64,000 bases of DNA from Promerops cafer (GCA_013398275.1 VZSE01001754.1:1443140-1507139), one strand, 5' to 3'; shown: positions 38,214 to 51,839, numbered from the stretch's first letter. Program-made: numbers and translations. Notes: generated by a model not told the origin, from the sequence alone.

Positions 38214-39070
38214 TTCTCCACTAAAAGTAAAGCTTACAAAAACCAAACAGATTAAACCAAAGCTGTTCCCAAGAGAGGATAACCTCACAAACTATTTTTT
38301 TTCTGAGTGCAGATCTCCTTGGCATATGCTTTTCCTTTTTCTGAGAGAGACAGAAGAAATGTCTGCTCAGACCTCCTGTGTCCTCAGCTGCAGGACAGCT
38401 CAGTGAAGAGCAATGAAACAACCCATCAGCTGAGCCCGTGCTATTAAATTCAAACCAGCGATGCCTCACGAGCTTTCCCCGTATCATATAATCAAATAAA
38501 ACTGAAATTTCCATTCCTTTTCCATCCTGCACTAATGCCACTGGAATGATGTGTAGGATAATACCAGGAAAGTTACTGCTGCAAAGTAAGTAAGGGTTTA
38601 GTTTGTACACTGCATGGGCTGGGGGTTATTACTCATTTAATACATTTCTTTTGTCATGTATCAGAGGCAGAGCTTTTGAGAAAAATCTGTTTGCATACTG
38701 CCTATAACTAACACTACCCGTTAATACATTGTGTTGTATATTGTTAATAGGATACCCAAAGCTATTGATAATAGAAAAGCCCAAAACAGGAAGAACACCA
38801 TTAACAAAAACATAGGGCCATGTCCTCAGCAGAAGGAAGAGACAAAACACACCTAGGTTCCACAATCTTCCAAAATCCAAAATCTTCCCATTTGGCAAAG
38901 ATAAAATATTATCCTGAACATAGCACTATTGAATAAAATCCAAGATGGGGAGTGGGAAAATTCCAGACCCTTTTATTTTTTCTTTAAAAATTTCCTGAAA
39001 GGAAATAATGATTTATGAAACCTTTCTTACTGGTAAAAAAATACAAGTAAAGGAAAAAAGGAAAAAAAAA
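38214..39070. other. Non-coding DNA, nothing recognised
   Basis: AT-rich toward the right. It ends in an A-rich lead-in to the pentanucleotide repeat that starts at 39071. No coding evidence. Confidence 0.5.
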
Positions 39071-39174
39071 AGGAAAGGAAAGGAAAGGAAAGGAAAGGAA
39101 AGGAAAGGAAAGGAAAGGAAAGGAAAGGAAAGGAAAGGAAAGGAAAGGAAAGGAAAGGAAAGGAAAGGAAAGGA
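39071..39174. repeat. Pure (AGGAA)n pentanucleotide microsatellite
   Basis: Twenty perfect AGGAA units plus a partial one, without a single interruption, preceded by an A-rich tract from about 39050. All purine on the plus strand, so it may form triplex DNA. The purity means it is probably length-variable between individuals. A frame runs through it as repeated Lys-Gly-Lys-Glu-Arg, which is a by-product of the repeat, not a gene. Confidence 0.97.
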
Positions 39175-41189
39175 CAACAAAAAGTCCTAGCTACTTATGA
39201 CCCTGCCAAAGCAGTTTTTGGAATTACTAACTCAGGAGAGACCTAGGATATGAGTTGGGTTTCTCAATGTTTGATTAATTAAAGTAATGCAGATCAGCAT
39301 TAAATAACTTGTTTGTTTTGCCACGGTCAGTTATGATCTGACATGGGACCTGTGACCAAACTACCATGACTTTCTTGTGTCTGGTCCTGTCGTTCTGGGA
39401 TTTGGTTTTTATTAAGTAACTGCACAGTCTGCACGTGCTCTCCAAACAAAACCAAGGCTGTGAGCACCCAGTGCCACTGAGCACAATCCCTCTGATGTGC
39501 CCAACAGCTCCCAAACACACACCTGGCCCAATCCCTTCCCCAAAGATGACATGAGGACTCATCTCTTTTGGCTGGTTACATTTAAAAATAAAGAGGATAT
39601 TTGCTTTCCCATAACTTTCCTTTAGAGTCTACATAGTCTCATAAACAGCAATGGTGGGCTCTGGGAGGATTTAAAAAAATCTCTTCCTGCTTCAAAAATC
39701 AGAAGTGAGACTCTTCGGCACTACACAGGCAAGGGTGCAGAGAATCACTCTGATAGCTGGACCCAACCTCTTCTGCATTTCTGCTTAGCTGAAACTAATC
39801 AGCTAAATCATTACTGATTAATGCTGGTTAATGCTGAACCGCTCTGTATCAACCTACAAATGATCTACAGGAGCTACACAAGACACATGACCAAAGCCTT
39901 CACCCCAGAATAATCTGGAAGAAGGCTCATATTTCTGATTCAATATCTGTTTTTGCCACAGAGGATAAATGATTTCTGCAATACAGACTTGGAGACAGCT
40001 CTGCTGATGATAACTTGTCAACAGGGTAGCAGAAAGTGTCCCTGTGTATGGAAATGTGGATGGATTTCTGGGCTGCTGCTCAAGCCCAAATACCAGCTCT
40101 GCACTCTGTTAGCCAGATAAATAAAGCCACCTACATCACTTATGAATAACCAAAAATGGTGGACAACAGGGAGCACCTCCTCAGGCCTTCAGGCAAAGGC
40201 CATAGCTGAGCTGAGAGCAGAGACTGCTCCCTGACACATGGCTGAGTCCTCCCACACCTCTGAGTCATTCCCCATCACCAGGAAAGTGGCATCCATCCCT
40301 GGTGACTTCTCAGGATGAGGTGACTCCAGCATGGGAGGCGGCAGAGGGAGAGCATCCACTTTCTTGACTCATCCCTGCATAGCACTTTGCACCACAGAGC
40401 AATAGTGTGGGAGACACCAGCCTTGTTCTGAAGTGAAGCATCTTCCCCAGTCCTCAGCCATGCCTCTGCAGTGCCAGGCCTGCCCACAGCCACTCACCAC
40501 AAGGACATCTCATATACATTCATTTCAAATATGGAGAGGTGATCCACTCCCCTGCCACCATGCAGCTCAGTGATGCTTAGCCAATTAGATTGATCCGAGT
40601 GTCCTAAGTGGGATATAGTCAGCATTTAAGTAGATCATTGACAAAAATAGAAAATCAGAAGGACCTAGGAGCTATTTTGGTCTAGCCTTTGACTGTAAAT
40701 GGTGTGGCTGATAGCTGAGATGACTGGCTCCATTACAAGTAAAAGCCCCATCTAGAGTAAATAGATGAACTGACTCAAATAGACCAGCTTCTGTTTTTAC
40801 ATTTTTAAAAGCCTTTTCCTATGAGAAGTACTCTTAACAAGGTCTGCAATGCCTTATCCCAAGGTCCCTTACAAGTGAAACAATTAACCCCTACTCTCAC
40901 CAAATACCTTCTCTTTTTCAAGTGTAACCAGTTATTGATGTACACAACCATTTTTAGATGATGCCTTTTCATTCAGAACAACAATATCCAAATATAAAAA
41001 TGCAGCTCATATCTTCTAGTGCTATCAGAGAATTTAGTTTCCAGTAGATAAGATTGCTGCACTAAACCATGTTTGGGAATGCAATATCCAGCCTCTGATC
41101 TTTGACTGCCCTAATATTGGCTTTCCACTGTAGCATTTGAGAAATGTTAATGGTCTCTTTTTTTGAGCAGCCAACACCTGTGAGAGGGA
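39175..41189. other. Non-coding DNA, nothing recognised
   Basis: No gene, RNA gene or repeat that I can name. Confidence 0.5.
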
Positions 41190-41260
41190 GGGAAGTGGTA
41201 TTATCTCTGTTTTACAGAGGATCGCTGTTAGCAGAAACAAGCAAAGGTCAAGGTTATCTG
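41190..41260 (-). mobile_element. Probable MIR-type SINE fragment
   Basis: The plus strand reads 'ggtattatctctgttttacaga' followed by 'gcaaaggtcaaggttat'. This resembles the reverse complement of the MIR core ('ggtattatccccattttacaga ... aaggtca'). It is short and diverged. Confidence 0.45.
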
Positions 41261-41381
41261 CAATGTCTACAGCCCAGCCAGAAATAGTTCTTCTGGGTTC
41301 TATGGAGGGTATTAAAAAGGTAAGAAAGCTGGTCAAAATATTTCTAGGAAACTTCTTACAGTTGAAGAATGCTTAATCCAG

Positions 41382-41436
41382 AAAAAAAACCAAACCAAAC
41401 CAAAACAAAAACCAGCAAACCAAAACAAACCACCAA
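41382..41436. repeat. AAACC-type low-complexity tract
   Basis: An A run followed by imperfect CAAAC and CAAAAC units for about 55 bp. Simple repeat with no interspersed element attached that I can see. Confidence 0.8.
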
Positions 41437-41610
41437 CACAAATCCCAGAGGGTGAAAGCTCAATTAAAACACTGAAATAGAGAGTATTTTTCCCAGCTGT
41501 GAGGGATCACATTACCATGATCTACCAAAAATGGGGACCTTCAGTCCTTCATTTAAGAGTTTTAATACAAGCTCATTTGGGAACTCTGAGCTTGATACAA
41601 AATGATGTTG

Positions 41611-41690
41611 TATGGTTGAACCATGGGAGAGGTCAGACTGAAAGAACATCACAGTCCCTTCCAGCCTGAAAGTCTGTGACAGATCAGTGC
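41611..41690 (+). mobile_element. Possible diverged CR1 3' tail
   Basis: The sequence 'gaacatcacagtcccttccagcctgaaagtctgtga' resembles the CR1 tail 'gatcttaaggtcccttccaacc...attctgtga'. Only the last ~60 bp can be compared, and the octamer repeat is not duplicated. Confidence 0.35.
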
Positions 41691-42170
41691 CTTTCATATG
41701 GATAGTTCTTGCTCCAAGCAGATGCTGAATTATTTCAGCATTTAAGTGTTTTGCTGCTGGCTCTGATAGGATTCTGTGCTCCTACATGCTGCTTTCCAGC
41801 TCTTTATCTTCAGGAGACTGCCCTGCTGGTAAGGGCTGACATGAGCTTTGTCTTCCAGACACCATGTTATTATAAAAAGTACCAGATCCAGAAATGGACT
41901 GAAAATCCAAGATAAGAGAGTGGCAAAATATCAATTTACAGCCTCTTGCTCAAGACAGGCACATCCCAGAAACACTAAGAGAACACATGGACGAACTGCT
42001 TGTTCACATTGTTCCAACATGCCAAGGATTCTCAAGTCTATGTGCCTGGAAAATTTCCATCAGTACCTGGGATGCCAGAATTGTGCTTTAGTAGATGACA
42101 CCTCCTAGTATGTCACCTTGGACTGATGTCTCTTGTGGAAGAACCTATTAGAGTTCAGCCTAATTGCAAA
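41691..42170. other. Non-coding DNA, nothing recognised
   Basis: No coding signal beyond short chance frames. It lies between two CR1-like pieces. Confidence 0.5.
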
Positions 42171-42300
42171 ATCATGGAATAATTTAGGATGGAAGGCACC
42201 TCTGGAGACCCCTGCGCCAACCCTTACTTGAAATAGGGTCACCTTCAGAGCTGTCTGCTCCACTTTTAAGTATCTTCAAGGATGGAGAATCCCCAAACTG
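42171..42300 (-). mobile_element. CR1 LINE 3'-end fragment, older subfamily
   Basis: The plus strand shows 'atcatggaataatttaggatggaaggcacctctggagacccctgcgccaaccc'. This is the reverse complement of a CR1 3' end of the 'gggacctctggagatcatctagtccaacc' type. It is followed by 'agggtcacc' and 'tttaagtatcttcaaggatggagaa'. About 130 bp with clear divergence. Confidence 0.75.
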
Positions 42301-42540
42301 AAACTACCAAAAGAAGAGCTATAAGTAATGGAAACAAACTCTTCTTGCCAGTGGTGAAGGGTAGAGCAAGAGGCAGTAATGAAGGGGAACAGAGCAGGTC
42401 CCCAGTTGCAGCTCAGAAGGCTCAGACTGGCAGCTTTGGGACCTGTAACTGGAGATGGGGTATAAACTCCACCCTTGGAGATTTTCCAGAGTAGGTGACA
42501 CAAAGGCTGTGCTGGCCTCACCTCTTATGGCCTGCTTTGA
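42301..42540. other. Spacer between two CR1 ends
   Basis: No gene. The spacer separates CR1 ends that point away from each other (minus on the left, plus on the right). Confidence 0.5.
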
Positions 42541-42602
42541 ATAGAGGTTGGATTAGAGATCACCACAGGTCGCTCCCAACCAGTGTGTCTGTGATTCTGT
42601 CA
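42541..42602 (+). mobile_element. CR1 LINE 3' tail
   Basis: 'gaggttggattagagatcaccacaggtcgctcccaacc' followed by GTCTGTGATTCTGT. This matches the last 60 bp of a forward CR1 with its terminal repeat. Only the tail remains. Confidence 0.75.
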
Positions 42603-45600
42603 ACAGATTGTTCAATGGATCAATTAATCAATCAATGGAAGCGAAGATAGGTTTTGCAAAGTTGTACCTCAAAATTCTATCAGATATTTTGGAAGGATTG
42701 CCAGCCATGAGGGACAAAGCAGCTGGGTTGATTCACTGCACCTGGGTTTTGAAAAACACTGATAATTGGTAAAGTCTCCAAATAATTTATTGTCATGGAC
42801 TATCATGAACTCATACCAGATTAAAACACAGGAAGTTAAAAGAAGAATAAAGGATGGTATGAGTGCACACATACACATACAGGTCCATATTTCTGTATAT
42901 ATTTGTACATTCTGACATATGTAACAGAAGAAGAGTTTCTGGAAAGTCCCCCAACACCGTGTAACTTGTGCTGGAATTTCAGGTGTTTTGTGCAATCATA
43001 GTCATCTGGAAAGAGAATGAGTGATGGGTGAAATGACCAATGATCAAGTATTAAAAGTTATCCAAGATTTTCTGATCTAAGCCTGAATGTGAGTAATTGT
43101 GGAAAGACGGCAATGAACAGCCAGGCAATGAAGCCACAGTTAAAAGTCAGTATCAATATACACAGATTAATTTATGTGGGAGAAATCATCCTAGCCATAC
43201 ACAGGAAAAAAACTGACATAGTTGTGAATAATTGTCTGAAAATTCCAGGGCAGAGGCTTTGAAAAAGAGAGTGATAGGGTTTATCAGAAGAGGGCAGGGA
43301 ACAAAATTAAAAGTCCATTGCACACCCTCAAATTTTGTGTAGTGAAATGCTGATCAGAGACCTGGAGTGGCATTTGTGTGCCAAGTGACTGCGTGAACTC
43401 TGCAGCTTGCAAAGAGCTGATGGTGGGGTGTGTCACCACGTGCAGTGACACCAGAAACTGGCTGCTCCATCTGTAGATTGACTTTCCCCTGACCCTGGCA
43501 TAAGTGCCTTGCAAAAAGCATAACTAACACCCATAATGTGTGCAGAAGATGGGACAATTAGCAGCCTGACACCACTTAAATATTTTGTTTTGCATGGCCA
43601 AATTTCATATACGTGACAAGGTCCACCAGAAACCCCCCATTTCAGCCTGCAGAGGGAGAGTGAGAGAAGAGAAGAAAGCAAGAGACAGACCTCTGAGTCA
43701 CAGGTGCTCAAGTGTGATAAGAATAAAAGAAAAATGGCTCAACATAAGATGCATCTTTCACACCCACAGGCTCCATGATGGGACTGTAACAACCATGTAG
43801 TCTTCAAGTGGCATCAGGAACAGCAGGGATTCCAGTTTAAGGCCACTACTGTTTACTTATAAATAGTATCGATGGGTGGAAACTCCTATTTCCAGTTTTG
43901 TAAGAGAACTAATTGCTCTAGAAGTCTCTGCTCTCTGCCTAAAAATCAGTGTCCGGGGCTATGGCAGGTTCAACAGCCTGGAGGACAAAGTCTGGGCACC
44001 AAGAGCAGTGGACAGGACACTATATTCCATGGGCCAAATCGAGGCTGGTGCACAAAATTTGACTTGCCTGTGATTGTTCCCAGGTAATGAGTCCATTCAA
44101 AGAAAAGCTGTCTGCCTCCTGGAGCACAAAGAACTTTGTCCATCTCTCGGCCACATGTTGCCATAAGAGGCAGAGACCTGAACTGACAAGTGTTTTTCTG
44201 ACAGCTGAATTTGTGTCTGGTGGACAAGCCCTTCTAGAAAGAGTTTCATACAAAGTGCTTAAATATTACAACATAGGTTATTAAGAGCTAGAATGTCAAA
44301 ATGGTCAGGCTTAGAGGTCCCACCCATTCTCAAACTCAGTTTTCCAGACACTACGTACAGACCATTGAGCTCTTGGTATGAAAACCATCATCCAGATGGA
44401 TTTGGGCCCTTACTCCTAGCATAACCAATGTGTAAGTCATGGATGCAGTAGTATTTTTGGCAGTAGTATTTTGACTTCTACTTCTTACAGAATGTTCTTC
44501 TGCTTCTTAGAGAATGTTATTACAGAGTCCTGCAAAACCAAGCAATGCCACTTTTGCATTTTATTTGTGCCTGACAGGTTTCAGAAACCAAAACTCAACC
44601 CCACAAAGTTTTGCAAGCAGAGAGGGTGATAGGAAAGTTGGCCAGCACCCAAGCCCATCCTGACAGGGGAAACTGGCTCAGCTGTTTCTGAAAACACCTA
44701 CTCAGTTCACCCATGCACCAAGCAGGTTTACAAGTTAGTCATTAACCACCTCACCCCCACTGAGCCCCACAGATATAACAACCTCATAATGTGGCTCTCT
44801 GCAGCCAAGGGCCTTGCAGATGTGTAATGGATCCAAATCCTCACACACTCTTCTGGAGTCTTGGGCAGGGGGAAAAGAAGGGGTCTTGGAAGGAAACTCC
44901 CATCAATGGGACTCAGTTGACAAAGAGGAGTCAGGAGTCTCTGTGGGTGCAGAGCCAAGTGCTGAAGGTGAGTTACAGAAAGTCAGCTGAAGCATTACAG
45001 AACCTGAGAACAGCTGCTGGAAGCTGCACTGTGTGACACTGCTTGCTGGCAGGAGCTTAGCTAGGGCATGAGAAAAGAGCTCTTCTTCCACCTGGAAAAG
45101 ACTCAAAGCCCCATGGTGCTTGGAAGATATCTCAAACACAGGGGATGAGGGCATGTACCTTCACAGGAAATAGTATCCCTCATGTATCCTCACGTGGGGA
45201 TAGAGAGGGGTCAGGTGGAGAAAAATGAGACCTGGTAATTCAGGCATGCAGCAGAGCCCTCACTCCCACTTCTTGTTCACAGCTTAAGGATACACAACTT
45301 ATCACTATACCATGCCTCCAGTCTCCAGGACAAATTCTGTGTCACAGAATTTCCTCATCCATTCATCTTTTCAGAGGCCAGTTAAATCTGGAAGGGCTAG
45401 AATTGATCACACAGGAGAGGACCAACCCTTTTTGCTCAATTTTGAAGAGATCTACTTTGAGAGAGCTGCTTCCTACCATGGCTCTTTGTCCCCTGAGAGT
45501 AGGACAAGACTCATTAGCACAGGGGAAGATTTCCTGACCACCTTCTGGTGCTCTGGGAGTCTGCAGTGAAAGGCTGGAGAGAACATTTCATAAACAAAAG

Positions 45601-48422
45601 GCTTCCCTCCCCTTCACATCAGCAATATTATGGAAGGAAACAAACCAAAAAGTGACAGTGGGCTGAGATAATGCCCTGCACCCTTGTACCCCAAAACCCC
45701 ATTGCAGACAGTGGCTGTGGGGCACTGACTGTCTGTCCTCTTCTAAGCGTGTCATTGCAGCCAGAGTGTGGGCTGGCAGGTGGCATGTGCCCAGCTGGAA
45801 ATGGGCTCCAGCCACAGCCATGCAGGGAGCTGAGCCCCTCAAGCCTCCCTGCTCCCCTCAGGCTTCCCTGCACCCCTCAGGCCTCGCTGAGCCCCGCCAC
45901 GCGCTCCGAAGGAAGGAGTTCCACTTCCACCTGGCAGCTCTGGGAGCAGCAAATCAAGTGACACCTTGTTAGTTTTAAGACAAAAGGGGAGGGGAAGAAC
46001 AAAAGGTCAGAGTGGGACTGATTTCCATCTTGTCAGCCTCCCTGTGGGCCTTTCCTGTTGATTGGAATGTTTGCTGAGGGCTACGGATGAGCCTCCAGTG
46101 CAACTTCTGCTCCAGACAGCCTCGAGCATTTGGGAGAAGGAAATGACTCTGAACTTGGCAGTTCGAGGCCCATCTTTGCTGGAGTGTCCTGCCACTCTCT
46201 GGGGAGCAGAAAGCCAAATGCCTCAGAGGAGGCTTTCAGAGCACAGCTTTTTGCCAGAGGCCTCCAAGCAAAAGCAAACACCCACTGAAACTTAAAAGGC
46301 TCTTAAAAGGATGCAGGCAACTCCTGTGTCCGGCAGAGTCATGGCTGTCAAGGAGCCAACAGCACATCTAGAAATGAGGGCCTTCTGCCATGGGATCACA
46401 CAGGGTTTCTCATGAAAGTGACTCAAAAGGAATGAAGATCTCACCCCTCAAGGCTGCTGAGTTTGCTTGTCATGCTCATCTGTGAACCCTTTTAGCCTAC
46501 AAATCTCAGGCATGTGGCCAAATAGTTATGGAAAGACATTGCCCTGTCCAGATTGCCTTGGCAAGGAGGCAGCATTTGCTGCGGCACTTGCAGAGCCCTT
46601 GTTCCTGCAGTAATGCTTGTAGGACTCTGGTTTAAGATGATTTTTTTTTTAAATAGGAGCCAAACCTCACTTTGCAAACACAAGAGCCACTTTTCCCTTG
46701 GAACAGGCAAACGTGGTTGTGAGGCCTAGCTTATGAGCACAAGTACACATCCTACAAAACTAAGAGAAAGCATCAGAGGAGACCCTGTAGGGTGCGACTG
46801 CTGTGTGCCCAAAGCATCCTGCAAAGGCAGGAGCTCATCCTTGCTGGTCTCACTGGTACACAGAGATGCCTCTCAAAATGGGACAGAGTTACAGTTGCAC
46901 TGCATGAAAGATGTCCTTACCCTAATACCCTAATCAGCTTTTCAGGCTGACTAATCCCTCCTTTAATTGAACCTCTTCCCCAGTCCTGGGCATTCAGGGG
47001 CTGTTGCCTTGCAGGGCTCTCCCCTCCCAGAGCCTCTCCATGGTCAAGTCCCTCTCTGGCCAGAGGAGCAGCCTCCAGAGCAGCTGTGAGCTGGGGACCT
47101 CATGGGCAGCGAGGCTCCCCTGGCACAGCCCAACTCGTGCCACCCAGCCCCAGAGGGAGGTGACAGCCACAGAAGGGCAGTTGTTCCCCAAGGCAAACCC
47201 CAGAAGTGTCCTCCTGAGGGCACGTCAGTGCCAAGGGGCACTCTTGAGCTGGGGTGATACGTCCCACATGGGCAGTGGCCTCCAGCCCTGCCAATGTGCT
47301 ACAGGTGGCCACAGCAACTGCAAGCTGTCCTGAAACTGGAGCCTTTGCAACTAGTTAAATAGCAGATATGGTCCATTAGTTTGGCAGGCCAACAGGCCCC
47401 CGTGCCAAAAAGCCCATCTCTACTCAAAAGGGACACTGTTAACAGTAACTCAAGAGGATGCAACTGAAGAAAATAAACAACAGTTGAGGCAGTTGGTGTA
47501 ATTGGCCAGCAGATGAAAATAAATTTATGCCGGTTTGTGAATACAGCTGCTGAGCATGATTCAGTGAGTAAATCGTGTGGCACAGAGCACAGGGCAGGCA
47601 GGAATAAAATTAAGTAAGAGACAAAAGCCAGGCTGCCTCTTGGAGAATATCACCCCTCCAACCACCCAGCTTTTCCCATTTCTGCCCATTTCACTCTCAT
47701 GTGTCCCTTCACGTTATTAATGTATGGGTTTCCCAGCCAGCCATAATGTTTTTCAGGAGGGACATATGCTTGAACCACTGCTAAAACAAATACCCAAACC
47801 CCACAAAACCCAAGCAGAATTTAAAAAAGAAAATGTTCAGCAGAAAATCCCAACCATTTCAAGTGCTCTTTGAGCACTATACATGAATAACAAAGAGTGA
47901 GCCTGCCATTTATTCCTTTGCGGATCACTTTTAAGATCAGCTTTTGTTCTGTGCTTTTTAGAGCAGCTCAAGTCCAATGGGCAAAAATTCCATTCCCAGG
48001 AGCACACAAGAAAGAACTGGGAGCCCTGGGCTGCACATTTCACCTTTACTTTTTCATTCTATACTATAAATGTTCGGCATGGTCTTAACAAACTGAGCCA
48101 GCATCTTCCTCTATGCAGTGGGGCTGACAGCTTGGAAACTGGAATTCTGCAAGCAGGAGAGGAGGATGGTGGCTGTAGATGATGTGAATCACCTAGAAAC
48201 AAAAGGAGACCTCAGCCAGAGTGGATGGGACCCTACCAAACATTAACATAACTTGTACTTTACAGATGTTGCTTCCTGATTTTACAGTCAGCAGAGAAAA
48301 GAGCTCCCCTTTTCTCATCCTGGCCTGGATATGTAGAAGGTGTTTTAAGACACCTGTTTATCTCCTAGTTTAGCTGCAAACCACTTGCTCTTATCAGCTA
48401 TCTCTTTGAAACACCAGCCTGC
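42603..48422. other. Gene-free stretch, nothing firm
   Basis: Mixed sequence with GC-rich spots near 45640-45960 and 46980-47340, where several frames overlap on both strands. None of these frames shows a domain. No RNA gene or named repeat was seen. Confidence 0.45.
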
Positions 48423-48442
48423 TTTTTTTTTTTTTTTTTTTT
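48423..48442. repeat. T20 homopolymer
   Basis: Twenty T on the plus strand followed by ACAG. The pair resembles a splice acceptor but has no exon behind it. No retroposed gene body adjoins it on the side where a poly(A) tail would require one. Confidence 0.85.
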
Positions 48443-51400
48443 ACAGAGAAACTCCAGTTCTTGCTGGCACAAAGATGGCTTCAAAGGCAGCAGAACCTCA
48501 ATGCTCATGCTGTCTTCCACCTTCAAAGCTTGCTGTCAGCTCAAGCCCATCCTTTGCAGAGAGCTGGGGGTTCTCCTTCCTACAGAAACAAGTTCCTAGC
48601 AAGAGTTTGTTTTCTTGTCTTTTTCCTCAAACTGATGGGCTGCTTGTTTCCCCCTGGTTTATTCACTCTGTCTTTTTCAAAACAGTCAACCAAATCACAG
48701 TGCAAAGCAATGAGTCACTATAAACTCCACAGAAGATGTTATCACTGCTATCCTACAATTCCGTCAGTCTTTGCTTTGACTGCTTTTTTTTCCTGAGCCA
48801 TATGTGAGGATAGTGCCTCTCAGCAAAATACAGACACGGAAGTCTCAAGGGTTCTGCCTCAGATAACAACGACACCACCATTTCCTTGACAATTATAACT
48901 CTAAGAAATAGAATTTTTCCTCTTTTTAGTTATAGAAGAAATATTTGGGCCAGATTTTCAAAGTGTATTTCAAGTCCCAGGTAGGCATGGCAAATAAACG
49001 GCCTGTATTTTTCCCTAGATCTGAGAGGCTCTTTGAAAAATCAGGTCATAAAAGTGAAAGCAGGAGCTGCTGAAAGCAGAGACCTTCTACCAAACCTTGC
49101 CCTAAACAGCTTCCTGTGCCTACAGTCACTTCACTTTTCAGCCTCCCATGGAGTTTGGGAAAAAATGTCACACTGGCAGCATCAGACAGCTGTAGGAGGT
49201 AGGGACCACTGAAGTTAATGTTGTTAGGTACAGGTGACACATTTAAGCATTTATATTTTCATGCTCTGATAGGATGAAACCAAGGCCAGGAAGACCCACA
49301 GCAGGTGTCTAGCCTAGATTTTTATGCCCAGTACAAAAACCATTTCCTTCTTTGAATATGACAAACACATCTGTAGGGTGGCCACAGAGTGTCCAGGCAC
49401 AAGGCATTGTAGGGTGAGGTTAACTAATTAACAATGGACTGTGTTTTGTGCACGTTTGAAACCACAACGTTCCTTTGGGAAAGCTGTTGGTGGGCACGTG
49501 TGGTTGTGCACAGACACGTGAAGGCACTGGCTGCTGCTCCTTGACGAGGAGGCTCTAAAGCCTTTGTACCTGCAAAGCCACTCATCCAAAGTCCTCCAAC
49601 TGCCTTGCACACATTAATTGTCGACTCGCGTGGTGGGGATGCGGGTAAATATCAACTGCCCTGTTTTACAGACAGGTCGACCGTTGCAAAATCTCAGCTG
49701 ATGTCATTCAGAAACTAAAACCAAAAGGTCATTTTCTGTTTTAAGGACTATATCCCTTTCCCTGCATTGTGCAATATTTCTTCATGTTATATAACCATTT
49801 TTTCCTGGTATTTTGCATGTGTGTCTATCCTAAATTCTTCTGCCTTCCATGATTGTCTGTTCTGCAACTGTAGATAAGTGTTCTGCTTATTTATTGAAGA
49901 TATCCCTTATCTGCAGGCTTTCATCACATGTTGGAGTCCCCAGCAGCTCCCAGCCCACAGAGCAGCAGCAAGCCCCATGTGCAGGTACTCAAGGGGACTG
50001 TTTGGACCTAAACCTTGAGCAGATATCATTGAGGCAGCCTGTGAACCAGACACTCATATATCTAATGACTGTCTAGACACATCTGGAAATATGAAATCCT
50101 GCATCAAGCCTGGGTGGGAGGCACATCTGCCCAGGTAACAACTGGCAAATTTAAGCTGTCTCTGGAGGCTAATTTTCAGGGTTTGGCCCACAAATTCCCC
50201 CTTTATTTGGAGAAATGCCAGTGTGATCAGAGGATTTCCAACTCCCCAGACCTTCCTAGGGTGGTGGGTGTGTTAAACCACACCTCATAAAGGGAAAAGT
50301 TGTGGTCTCAGGACAGACAGCTAGTGCGGAGTGACACAACCATATGGATGCATATCTCAGTTGTGGGGCAATTTCTGCTCGTATTATTATTCTGCTCAAT
50401 TTCTGCTGCTGCTTCATTATTGAAGTGTGCAATGACAGCTAGCTTCAGAATAACCTTGTTTGCAACAGGTGCAGCTCCAGATTTCATATCTCCGAGTTCA
50501 TCTTTTGTTTGCTTTTCTCTTGTTGGCCGAACTTCTGGTAGAGCTCTGCTCAGGGTGACAGTACCAAGTTACAAAAGCTGGGTAGATAAGGAGCAGGAAA
50601 TGAACTTCTCTAATGGATACAAAATTCAGCATCCAGATATCAAGGTCAAGCAGAAAATGAGATTTTTTTCCCCCTCCATTTTTTTTTTAACAGGGTGAAA
50701 CAACAGAGGGTACAGGGTATTCTTGTCGCAACTGCGATGTAGCTGGTGACAAGAGACATGAGAGGCTGTAATTGACTCTCCAGTGTCCCATGGAGGATGT
50801 CCACAGGAAAAGAACTACCTTAGAGAAGACTGTGACAAAATATGCAGCCCAGGATGATCACCATGGGAGCAACAAGAAGACTGATTTCCCAAGGAAAGCC
50901 ATGGTCTGACATAACTCACCCATCCACCTCTTTCATTGTCTTATTCCCCTTGGTCCTGGGGCAAGCAGGCCTCACATTTCCTCCCCCACACTGCACAAAG
51001 TGTTACCCTTCAAAATAACTAGGCAAGACACCATGCAGCCTTTGCATCTTCTCAGCATTCATTATGGAAGTTCCATTTTCGTCCCACCATAGTGGTGGAT
51101 CATGCATTTGGACTCATATCTACCAATCCAATAGCTCTGATGGTGCTTGAGGCTAAACCATCATCTTCTGGGCAAGTTAACTTCAGCTTTATACATAAGG
51201 ACAATATGTGTTCCTGGTGACAATGACCACAGTTCAGCACAAGTTAGAAAGATGAAGAGTTGGTACCACTTAGGAAAGGTGCCCTCCCTGCCCAGCAGAA
51301 GCTAAAGTTATACAACACCTTCTAGGTTTCCCAAAGGACCATTTTACTCTTAGACAGGCCCTTAAACTCTTTTCTTTTTCTTTTATGCTGCACAGAAGGG

Positions 51401-51839
51401 AAAACATTAGCCTGGCTGATTGAAAACTGTGTTTCAAGCAGTAAAAGCTGGCAATACTGAGAAGAAACATAAGCTTGAGAAGAAACTGTGCTCCAGTGAG
51501 TGCCCTGTTGTGAGATAAGTTTTTCTTTTAGTGATGAATCAACATAATAATCCATCTGTAACACTAGATGCATCTGCCTGTACTACAGCAAAGGGCCATC
51601 TGCCCATCTGCATATATGCTCAAAATGCTGCTGGGACAACCACGATGGTCTCTTAATGAAAGGCACTTGGCAATTAGTACTTCAGTGAAATCGTGCCTGG
51701 GTAGCTCTGCACCCTCATTTGTCCTTCCCACTCCAACGCAACAAGTGTCTGTAACTTTTTCTCTTTGTTTTTTTTCCAGCAATTTCTCTTTAAAGCCCAG
51801 TGGGGAGGGGTGGACACGTTCTGATGCCTGCAACAGCAG
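48443..51839. other. Non-coding DNA, nothing firm
   Basis: No supported gene. Sequence around 48950-49010 ('ggccagattttcaaag') has the feel of an old amniote repeat but cannot be assigned. Confidence 0.45.

Noticed and set aside
39008..39190. Lys/Gly/Glu/Arg repeat protein frame
   Set aside because: It is the translation of the (AGGAA)n microsatellite, not a gene.
40560..40660. Y-RNA-like word (GATCCGAGTG)
   Set aside because: The rest of the Y RNA stem and the terminal T run are missing.
48423..48450. Poly-T plus ACAG as a splice acceptor
   Set aside because: No coding exon follows that has domain or frame support. A homopolymer followed by ACAG is weak evidence.
48950..49030. Old amniote repeat-like words
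   Set aside because: The resemblance is limited to a short phrase and cannot be assigned to a family by eye.
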